DNA of 64,000 nucleotides. Origin: Streptomyces roseifaciens (GTDB lineage: Bacteria; Actinomycetota; Actinomycetes; Streptomycetales; Streptomycetaceae). Within the stretch, counting starts at the first letter, position 1. Each line of letters begins with the position of its first letter. Under the pieces are notes generated by a model, which was not told where the DNA came from, did not search any database, and was given only the letters and a program-made list of their open reading frames with translations. The stretch covers positions 3,049,218-3,113,217 of the forward strand of contig NZ_LNBE01000004.1 of NCBI RefSeq assembly GCF_001445655.1. The letters are read 5' to 3'. Shown here piece after piece: positions 58,009 to 64,000 of this stretch. Made by a program: the position numbers and the translations under genes.

Positions 58009-59277
58009 TCACCGCGACATGGGCAGCGTTACGAGCTCCGCGATCGCCCATGTCAGAGGCGTCAGAACGGCCAGCAGTACGCCGGCGCGCAGGATGGCCG
58101 CTCCGCGCAGCATGGAGGCGGGGATGCCGAGACGCTGCAGGGCCGCCGTGGTGCCGGTCCGGTTCTGCCGGCTGTCCAGGGCCGCGGTGATGGCCGTGGC
58201 CGTGACGCACGCCATGACGAGCGCCGCGCCGAGGCCGGTGAGGGGGCCGAAGGGGCGCGGCCCGGAGGAGTCCCATGCCGCGCCGTAGAGTTCGGCGGCG
58301 GCGAGGGCGCCCGAGGCGACCGCGCACAGCACGCCCAGCGGACGGCCGATACGGGTGGCGGCGTCCTGCAGTATCCGGCCGGCCAGCAGCCGCACCGCGC
58401 CGGGCCGCCCGGCGGCGAGCAGGACCCCGCACCAGTGGGTCAGCCCGGGGCCGGCCAGCACGAGCCCGAGAGAGGCCAGGAGCCACCCGCCCAGCACGCC
58501 GGGGGAGGTGCCGTCCGTCCGGCCGGGCAAGGAGATCAGCCTGTCAGGGTCGGGCGCGGGGCCGTGCCCCACGTACGCCTCCAGGGCGAGCCCGACCGCG
58601 ATGATCGCGATGCCCCACGGGAGGCCGGCGTAGGCGGGTCTGGGCATGGGGACCGGAGCGGGGGCGGGCGACGGTGCCTGGGGCGCCTCGGACGGTGCCT
58701 CGGCGCTCTCCACCTCCTCTGAGCCCTCCACGGGCTCCACGGCGGGCTGCTGCACCCTGGCAGCGGCATCCCGCCGCGGGTGCAGAGCGAGGACGCACGC
58801 GCCCGCTGCGAGGGCGGGCAGGAGGCCGAGGAGGGTCAGTGCCGCGCCCCACGGCAGGTGTACCTGCCCGTCCAGCAGCCGTCTCGCCGAACCGCTCAGC
58901 GGGCCGCCGACGTCACCGCGGAGCACCTTGTAGAGCAGCAGGGCGAAACCGCTGCCGAGCGTGCACGAGATCGCCGTCGACGCCGCTGCGAGGACCGAGA
59001 GCCGCACGGGGCCGAGCCCCGCGGCGTCCAGGCCGTCACGGGGGCGCGTGGCGGGGTCCGTACGGGCCACGGCGACGGCGAACTGCACGACCGCTGCCAG
59101 CGGCACCGCGCACCAGACCAGCCGCACGAGCGACTGCCCCGTCGACTTCGGATGGGCCACCGCGTACCCCAAAGTGCACAGCAGCAGGAAACCCACGCCC
59201 GCCGCGGCCGCCGCCACCAGCAGCCTCCGGAGCAGGACCAGCGGGTGCGCGCCGCGCGCTAGGCGGAGACTGAGCAC
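58009..59277 (-). CDS. polytopic membrane protein, probable ABC transporter permease partner
   Basis: Protein of 422 aa with roughly nine hydrophobic segments (e.g. LLVAAAAAGVGFLLLCTLGYAVA, LLGLLPALAAGACVLAL, LVMACVTATAITAAL) and a Glu/Pro/Ala-rich loop (~160-205). Toward the end LQRLGIPASMLRGAAILRAGVLLAVLTPLT resembles the last part of FtsX-like permeases. GTG 59277 overlaps the 3' end of the ATPase gene by 19 bp, so the two are coupled. The pair resembles the LolCDE/MacB-like layout, although FtsX homology is weak. Substrate unknown. Confidence 0.75.
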   Translation of the reverse strand: MLSLRLARGAHPLVLLRRLLVAAAAAGVGFLLLCTLGYAVAHPKSTGQSLVRLVWCAVPLAAVVQFAVAVARTDPATRPRDGLDAAGLGPVRLSVLAAASTAISCTLGSGFALLLYKVLRGDVGGPLSGSARRLLDGQVHLPWGAALTLLGLLPALAAGACVLALHPRRDAAARVQQPAVEPVEGSEEVESAEAPSEAPQAPSPAPAPVPMPRPAYAGLPWGIAIIAVGLALEAYVGHGPAPDPDRLISLPGRTDGTSPGVLGGWLLASLGLVLAGPGLTHWCGVLLAAGRPGAVRLLAGRILQDAATRIGRPLGVLCAVASGALAAAELYGAAWDSSGPRPFGPLTGLGAALVMACVTATAITAALDSRQNRTGTTAALQRLGIPASMLRGAAILRAGVLLAVLTPLTWAIAELVTLPMSR

Positions 59278-59996
59278 GCCGCCCTGCCCTCTCCCTCGGG
59301 CGCGTCGGGTACCGGGATGGCGGTGCCTCGGCGGCCGTCGACCAGGGAGACCGTACGGTCGGCCAGGGTGGCGATCTCGTCGTCCAGCGTGGCGATGACG
59401 ACCGTGATGTGGTGCGAGCGGGCGGCCGTGGTCAGCGTGCGCAGCACCTGCGCACGGTCCGCGTTGTGCAGCGGCGCCGTCGGCTCGTCGGCGAACAGGA
59501 CGGTGGGCTCGCTGGCGAGCGCCCGTGCGATGGCGACCCGCTGGCGCTGCGCCTGGAGCAGGGCGGCCGGCCGCTTGCGGTGGCAGTCGCCGACGTCGAG
59601 GCGCTCCAGCCACTCACTTGCGGTGCGCTTGGCGGCCCGGTGCCCGACGCCGCGCAGCAACAGCGGCAGGGCGGCGTTCTCCCAGGCGCTCAGCTCCGGC
59701 ACGAGGTGCGGCTCGCTGTCGATCCAGCCGAAGCGCTCCCGCCGCAGCCGCTCGCGAGCAGCACGCGAAAGGGTGTGGACGGGGGCGCTGTTGAACCACA
59801 CCTCTCCGGGGTCGGGGAGGAGCTGTCCGGACAGGCATTTGAGGAGCGTGGTCTTGCCGGAGCCGCGTGGCCCGGTGATGGCGAGAATCTCTCCCTCGCG
59901 TACGCCGATGGAGACCCCTGCGAGCGCGGGGGAACCACTGTGGGCGTAATGCAAGCCGCGTGCCCAGAGCACGTCGTTGTCCGGCGGGGCCACCAT
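59259..59996 (-). CDS. ABC transporter ATP-binding protein with degenerate signature and H-loop
   Basis: Protein of 245 aa of the ABC ATPase fold. Walker A GPRGSGKTTLLKCL (~36-49) is intact, and Walker B VLFADEPTAPL is intact. The C-loop reads ALLQAQRQRVAIARAL instead of LSGGQ, and the switch His of the H-loop is replaced (VVIATLDDEIATLADRT instead of TH). ATG 59996 has GAGGTG 6 nt upstream; the in-frame ATG 60059 would add 21 residues. It is upstream of, and overlapping, a membrane protein gene. LolD/MacB-like by length and order, but possibly slow or regulatory as an ATPase. Confidence 0.85.
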   Translation of the reverse strand: MVAPPDNDVLWARGLHYAHSGSPALAGVSIGVREGEILAITGPRGSGKTTLLKCLSGQLLPDPGEVWFNSAPVHTLSRAARERLRRERFGWIDSEPHLVPELSAWENAALPLLLRGVGHRAAKRTASEWLERLDVGDCHRKRPAALLQAQRQRVAIARALASEPTVLFADEPTAPLHNADRAQVLRTLTTAARSHHITVVIATLDDEIATLADRTVSLVDGRRGTAIPVPDAPEGEGRAACSVSA

Positions 59997-60414
59997 ATCG
60001 AGCACCTCGGGTCGCTGTAGGGTCCGTTCCCCTGTCCGGGGGAACGAACCGGAGGCCATTGGGTCACTGGCACCGTACGGAACCGGGATCCTAGCCTTTG
60101 CCCAGGCTCGGCGCTGGACCGCCGACTTTCCTCCGGTCGGCCTCATGCCCCAGGGGTCGCATATGAGTCGGAGCGCAAATGCGACGGAACGTGCGACCGG
60201 GTGTGCGGTGGGGCGTGGTGTGCGTGCGACGGGCGTGCGTCTCGCGTGCGAGGGGCGCGCGGTGCCGTGCGCCGGGTGGCCGGCCTACGCGCGCATGCAG
60301 CAAAGCCGTGGCCCACGCGCGCGTGACCAGTGGGGGGTCGCGCGGGGCCACGGCGGGTGGGGCGAGCCGTGAGTGGTGCCGTGCGGCTCGCCCTGGTCCG
60401 GTCGTGAGGTCCGG
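59997..60414. other. 418-bp intergenic region with low-complexity GTGCG tract
   Basis: No supported gene. On the minus strand TAGGAT (about 60090) is a possible -10 for the ABC pair. From ~60170 to 60300 the sequence is a degenerate GTGCG/GCGTG-rich tract (for example CGTGCGACGGGCGTGCGTC). A terminator for the upstream aminotransferase lies at 60360-60393. I see no further organised element. Confidence 0.5.
60360..60393 (-). terminator. Hairpin terminator after the aminotransferase gene
   Basis: GGGCGAGCCG (60360-60369) and CGGCTCGCCC (60384-60393), 10 bp perfect, 14-nt loop, 21 bp beyond the stop at 60415 on the minus strand. Confidence 0.7.
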
Positions 60415-61794
60415 TCAGATCCTGGTCCAGGCCTCCGCGAGCACGCCGCGGACGATCTGCTCGATCTCGTCGAACGTCGACTGGTCGGAGATCAGCGGCG
60501 GGGCGACCTGGATGACCGGGTCGCCACGGTCGTCGGCCCGGCAGTACAGGCCGTTCTCGAACAGCTTCTTGGACACGAAGCCATAGAGCAGCTGCTCGCA
60601 CTCCTCCGGCGTGAACGACTCCTTGGTGGCCTTGTCCTTGACCAGCTCGATGCCGTAGAAGAAGCCGTTGCCGCGCACGTCGCCCACGATCGGCAGGTCG
60701 TGCAGCTTGGAGAGCGTTGCGTGGAACGCCGCCTCGTTGTCCAGCACGTGCTGGTTGAGGCCCTCGCGCTCGAAGATGTCGAGGTTGGTGAGGGCGACCG
60801 CCGCCGAGACGGGGTGGCCGCCGAAGGTGTAGCCGTGCAGGAAAGTGTTGCTGCCCTTGAAGAACGGTTCGGCGATCCGGTCGGAGATGACGGCCGCACC
60901 GATGGGGGAGTAGCCGGACGTCATGCCCTTGGCGCAGGTGATGATGTCGGGCACGTAGCCGAACTTGTCGCACGCGAACATCGTGCCGAGGCGGCCGAAG
61001 GCGCAGATGACCTCGTCCGAGACGAGCAGCACGTTGTACGTATCACAGATCTCGCGCACCCGCTGGAAGTAGCCGGGCGGGGGCGGGAAGCAGCCGCCCG
61101 CGTTCTGGACCGGCTCCAGGAAGACGGCCGCGACCGTGTCGGGGCCTTCGAAGAGGATCTGCTGCTCGATCTGGTCGGCGGCCCAGCGGCCGAAGGCCTC
61201 GGGGTCGTCGCCGTGGATCGGGGCCCGGTAGATGTTGGTGTTGGGCACCTTGTAAGCACCGGGGACGAGCGGCTCGAAGGGTGCCTTGAGGGCCGGCAGG
61301 CCGGTGATGGCCAGTGCGCCCTGGGGCGTGCCGTGGTAGGCGACGGCCCGGGATATCACCTTGTACTTGGTGGGGTTGCCGGTGAGCTTGTGGTACTGCT
61401 TCGCGAGCTTCCAGGCGGTCTCCACGGCCTCTCCGCCGCCGGTGGTGAAGAAGACCTTGTTGAGGTCGCCCGGGGCGTGGTGGGCGAGCCGCTCGGCCAG
61501 CTCGATCGCCTTGGGGTGCGCGTAGCTCCACACCGGGAAGAAGGCCAGCTCCTGAGCCTGCTTGGCGGCCGCCTCGGCCAGCTCGGCCCGCCCGTGGCCC
61601 GCCTGGACCACGAACAGCCCCGCGAGGCCGTCCAGGTAGCGCTTGCCCTTGTCGTCGAAGATGTAGGTGCCCTCACCGCGCACGATGGTCGGCACGGGGG
61701 CGTTCTCGTACGACGACATGCGGGTGAAGTGCATCCACAGGTGGTCGTATGCAGTCTGGGAGAGGTCCTTGCTCACGGCTATCGGGTTCCCCAT
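60415..61794 (-). CDS. class III (GABA/putrescine-type) aminotransferase
   Basis: PLP-dependent enzyme of 459 aa. The PLP-Lys lies in DIITCAKGMTSGYSPIGA (~285). GGGEAVETAWKLAKQYH and AYHGTPQGALAITG match the class III core, and LVSDEVICAFGRLG contains the PLP Asp. It resembles the putrescine/GABA:pyruvate family. It overlaps by 16 bp with an Lrp regulator gene and is divergent from an aminobutyraldehyde-type dehydrogenase, together matching polyamine/GABA catabolism. Exact donor and acceptor cannot be fixed. ATG 61794. A terminator lies 21 bp downstream. Confidence 0.88.
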   Translation of the reverse strand: MGNPIAVSKDLSQTAYDHLWMHFTRMSSYENAPVPTIVRGEGTYIFDDKGKRYLDGLAGLFVVQAGHGRAELAEAAAKQAQELAFFPVWSYAHPKAIELAERLAHHAPGDLNKVFFTTGGGEAVETAWKLAKQYHKLTGNPTKYKVISRAVAYHGTPQGALAITGLPALKAPFEPLVPGAYKVPNTNIYRAPIHGDDPEAFGRWAADQIEQQILFEGPDTVAAVFLEPVQNAGGCFPPPPGYFQRVREICDTYNVLLVSDEVICAFGRLGTMFACDKFGYVPDIITCAKGMTSGYSPIGAAVISDRIAEPFFKGSNTFLHGYTFGGHPVSAAVALTNLDIFEREGLNQHVLDNEAAFHATLSKLHDLPIVGDVRGNGFFYGIELVKDKATKESFTPEECEQLLYGFVSKKLFENGLYCRADDRGDPVIQVAPPLISDQSTFDEIEQIVRGVLAEAWTRI

Positions 61795-62282
61795 GTGTAG
61801 GTCTGCTTGCGGAGCTTGAGGTAGACGAAGCTCTCGGTGGAGCGCACGCCCGGCAGGGTCCGGATGCGCTTGTTGATCGTTTCGAGGAGATGGTCGTCGT
61901 CCTCGCAGACGATCTCGATGAGGAGGTCGAAGGAGCCTGCGGTCACGACGACGTACTCGACCTCGTCCATCGCGGTCAGGGCGTCGGCGACCGGATCGAG
62001 GTCGCCCTCGACGTTGATGCCGACCATCGCCTGCCGTCGCAGGCCCACGGTGAGCGGGTCGGTGACGGCGACGATCTGCATGACGCCCTGGTCGAGCAGC
62101 TTCTGGACACGCTGCCGCACGGCTGCCTCCGACAGCCCCACGGCTTTGCCGATCGCCGCGTAGGGGCGGCGGCCGTCTTCCTGGAGCTGCTCGATGATCG
62201 CCAGGGAGACTGCGTCGATCGGCGGCGTGCCGTGCACGCTCTTCGGGTCTGGACTACGAGTGGCCACAACTCCACTGTGCAT
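61779..62282 (-). CDS. Lrp/AsnC-family transcriptional regulator
   Basis: Protein of 167 aa. The N-terminal helix-turn-helix (~22-70) includes IDAVSLAIIEQLQEDGRRPYAAIG and LSEAAVRQRVQKLLDQGV. The RAM ligand domain (~80-150) contains GINVEGDLDPVADALTAM, VVVTAGSFDLLIEI and RTLPGVRSTESFVYLKL. ATG 62282 (alternatives downstream) is divergent from the dehydrogenase gene by 164 bp. It is the first gene of a lrp-aminotransferase unit, probably controlling both directions in response to an amino acid or polyamine-derived effector. Confidence 0.93.
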   Translation of the reverse strand: MHSGVVATRSPDPKSVHGTPPIDAVSLAIIEQLQEDGRRPYAAIGKAVGLSEAAVRQRVQKLLDQGVMQIVAVTDPLTVGLRRQAMVGINVEGDLDPVADALTAMDEVEYVVVTAGSFDLLIEIVCEDDDHLLETINKRIRTLPGVRSTESFVYLKLRKQTYTWGTR

Positions 62283-62446
62283 GCGTCTCGCCCGTGTGGC
62301 AACCCTCAGGCGATGAAATTCGTTGTATGGGCGCCATGGAATAACTGATTCCGTCGTTCATGGGTGTGAGGTATGTCGAAAGCGTGGCCTTACTGACTAG
62401 GCTGACGGTCTCACCCAGTGGACATCTGACAGGAGGGGTGGCAGCC
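62283..62446. promoter_or_regulatory. Divergent operator/promoter region, lrp / dehydrogenase
   Basis: Contains the 15-bp inverted repeat GGAAT-AACTG-ATTCC (62338-62352), the size of an Lrp/AsnC half-turn-symmetric site. Two related direct-repeat segments, ATTCGTTGTATGG (62318-62330) and ATTCCGTCGTTCATGG (from 62348), lie about 30 bp apart, three helical turns. TAGGCT (62398-62403) is a candidate -10 for the plus-strand gene. AGGAGG (62431-62436) precedes its ATG. Confidence 0.5.
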
Positions 62447-63898
62447 ATGACCACCGAGCTGCGTCGTCTTCGCAATTTCATCGACGGGGAGTTCCGGGAC
62501 GCCGCCGACGGGCGCACCACCGAGGTGGTCAATCCGGCCACGGGCGAGGCCTATGCCACCGCCCCGCTGTCGGGCGCCGCGGACGTGGACGCCGCCATGG
62601 CCGCGGCCGAGGCCGCCTTCCCGGCCTGGCGCGACCTCGTACCCGGAGAGCGCCAGAAGGTACTGCTCAAGATCGCCGACGCCTTCGAGGCGCGCGCCGA
62701 GGACCTGATCGCCGCGGAGTCCGAGAACACCGGCAAGCCCGTCGCTCTCACCCGCAGCGAAGAGGTCCCCCCGATGGTGGACCAGATCCGCTTCTTCGCG
62801 GGCGCCGCGCGGATGCTCGAGGGCCGCTCCGCGGGCGAGTACATGGAGGGCCTGACCTCGATCATCCGGCGCGAGCCGATCGGCGTCTGTGCCCAGGTCG
62901 CCCCGTGGAACTACCCGATGATGATGGCGGTGTGGAAGTTCGCCCCGGCGCTCGCAGCGGGCAACACCGTCGTCCTCAAGCCCTCCGACACCACCCCCGC
63001 CTCCACCGTCCTCATCGCCGAGATCATCGGCGGTGTGCTGGAGGAGCTCGGGCACCCGAAGGGCGTCTTCAACGTCATCTGCGGCGACCGGGAGACCGGC
63101 CGCCTCATGGTCGAGCACCCGGTGCCGGCGATGGCCTCGATCACCGGCTCCGTGCGGGCCGGCATGCAGGTCGCCGAGTCCGCCTCCAAGGACCTCAAGC
63201 GCGTCCACCTGGAGCTCGGCGGCAAGGCCCCCGTCGTCGTCTTCGACGACGCCGACATCGCCAAGGCCGTCGAGGACATCTCGGTCGCCGGCTACTTCAA
63301 CGCCGGCCAGGACTGTACGGCCGCCACCCGCGTGCTCGTCCACGAGTCGATCCACGACGAGTTCGTCACCGCGCTCGCCAAGGCCGCCGCCGACACGAAG
63401 ACGGGGCAGCCGGACGACGAGGACGTCCTCTACGGCCCGCTCAACAACGCCAACCAGCTCAAGCAGGTCGCCGGCTTCATCGAGCGGCTGCCCGGCCACG
63501 CCAAGCTCGAGGCGGGCGGGCACCGGGTGGGGGAGAAGGGCTACTTCTTCGCCCCGACCGTCGTCTCCGGCCTCAAGCAGGACGACGAGATCATCCAGCA
63601 CGAGGTCTTCGGCCCCGTGATCACGGTCCAGTCCTTCGCGGACGAGGACCAGGCCGTCGCCTACGCCAACGGCGTCGAGTACGCGCTGGCCTCCTCGGTG
63701 TGGACCAAGGACCACGGCCGCGCCATGCGGATGTCCAAGAAGCTCGACTTCGGCTGCGTGTGGATCAACACCCACATCCCGCTGGTCGCCGAGATGCCCC
63801 ACGGCGGCTTCAAGAAGTCCGGCTACGGCAAGGACCTGTCCGCCTACGGCTTCGAGGACTACACGCGCGTCAAGCACGTCATGACGTCGCTGGACTGA
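62447..63898 (+). CDS. NAD-dependent aldehyde dehydrogenase, gamma-aminobutyraldehyde type
   Basis: Aldehyde dehydrogenase of 483 aa. The start is MTTELRRLRNFIDGEFRDAA. Catalytic Glu is in HLELGGKAPVVVF (~256) and catalytic Cys in GQDCTAATR (~290). Also seen: QVAPWNYPMMMAVWK (substrate/NAD site) and KPSDTTPAST. Closest in remembered sequence to actinobacterial gamma-aminobutyraldehyde dehydrogenase (Prr/PatD), which oxidises 4-aminobutanal to GABA. Together with the aminotransferase it would convert putrescine to GABA and further. ATG 62447 has AGGAGG 10 nt upstream; GTG 62438 is an in-frame alternative. Confidence 0.9.
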   Translation: MTTELRRLRNFIDGEFRDAADGRTTEVVNPATGEAYATAPLSGAADVDAAMAAAEAAFPAWRDLVPGERQKVLLKIADAFEARAEDLIAAESENTGKPVALTRSEEVPPMVDQIRFFAGAARMLEGRSAGEYMEGLTSIIRREPIGVCAQVAPWNYPMMMAVWKFAPALAAGNTVVLKPSDTTPASTVLIAEIIGGVLEELGHPKGVFNVICGDRETGRLMVEHPVPAMASITGSVRAGMQVAESASKDLKRVHLELGGKAPVVVFDDADIAKAVEDISVAGYFNAGQDCTAATRVLVHESIHDEFVTALAKAAADTKTGQPDDEDVLYGPLNNANQLKQVAGFIERLPGHAKLEAGGHRVGEKGYFFAPTVVSGLKQDDEIIQHEVFGPVITVQSFADEDQAVAYANGVEYALASSVWTKDHGRAMRMSKKLDFGCVWINTHIPLVAEMPHGGFKKSGYGKDLSAYGFEDYTRVKHVMTSLD

Positions 63899-63910
63899 CG
63901 GAGCCGGCCC

Positions 63911-64000
63911 GCCTCGTGCGGTGAGCTGGGGCCTGCCCCATGCGGTGGGGCGGAGACTGCCTCATGCGGTGAGGCCGGGGCCTGCCCCATGCGGCGGGGA
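63911..64000 (-). repeat. 24-25 bp tandem repeat array, inverse orientation, running off the window
   Basis: Cores GCCTCGTGCGG (63911), GCCCCATGCGG (63935), GCCTCATGCGG (63959) and GCCCCATGCGG (63984) are spaced 24, 24 and 25 bp apart. On the minus strand this is the same CCGCAYGGGGC unit, including the GGCAGGC extension, as the array at 9338-9503. It begins 13 bp after the stop of the dehydrogenase gene and continues past the end of the window, so its full length is unknown. Confidence 0.75.

Overview
The window is chromosomal DNA of a Streptomyces-like actinomycete. It has very high G+C with strongly G/C-biased third codon positions, frequent GTG/TTG starts, and genes characteristic of the genus (whiG, nsdA, a four-gene type I signal peptidase cluster, actinobacterial C-terminal extensions on S2 and S16). 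From memory, the gene order matches the S. coelicolor core region running from recG through smc, ftsY, ffh, rpsP, whiG, rpsB and rlmN to the gabT/gabD area. This synteny is recalled, not computed. No IS element, prophage, CRISPR array, rRNA or tRNA gene was recognised.

Layout. 0-8.2 kb: DAK2-domain protein (5' truncated), recG, rsmD-coaD, a DivIVA/AtpF-like coiled-coil protein, yceD-rpmF-rnc and mutM. 8.2-11.7 kb: a divergent HxlR regulator/flavodoxin pair around a clear inverted repeat, a tandem array of 23-24 bp repeats, a secreted CAP-domain protein, acyP and a small coiled-coil protein. 11.9-21.2 kb: smc, the glucose permease glcP, a 0.8-kb non-coding repeat-rich gap, an NCS1 permease and ftsY. 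21.2-30 kb: a primase/polymerase-like protein, nsdA, the amtB-glnK-glnD nitrogen operon behind a GlnR-type box, and ffh. 30-36.3 kb: a methyltransferase, a short archaeal-type prolyl-tRNA synthetase, a SprT-like zinc protein, rpsP-khpA, rimM-trmD and rplS. 36.3-44.1 kb: sipW-sipX-sipY-sipZ, a Nudix hydrolase, DUF2469, yraN, comM and dprA. 44.3-52.9 kb: whiG, tetR, an M23 peptidase, rpsB-tsf, pyrH-frr-cdsA and rlmN. 52.9-56.9 kb: a TPP riboswitch followed by thiB-thiP-thiQ. 56.9-64 kb: a DMT permease, an unusual ABC ATPase/membrane-protein pair, and a class III aminotransferase with an Lrp regulator divergent from an aminobutyraldehyde-type dehydrogenase.

Functional themes: translation and RNA processing (L32, RNase III, S16, RimM, TrmD, L19, S2, EF-Ts, RRF, RlmN, ProRS), protein export (FtsY, Ffh and four signal peptidases), chromosome maintenance (RecG, MutM, SMC, DprA), nitrogen sensing (AmtB/GlnK/GlnD), and three regulators of Streptomyces development or antibiotic production (RNase III/AbsB, NsdA, WhiG).

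The most unusual signal is a degenerate 23-25 bp tandem repeat with core CCGCAYGGGGC. It forms an array after the flavodoxin gene, an inverted-orientation array running off the right end after the dehydrogenase gene, and scattered copies elsewhere, including a paired copy inside the SMC hinge-coding region and several copies in glnD.
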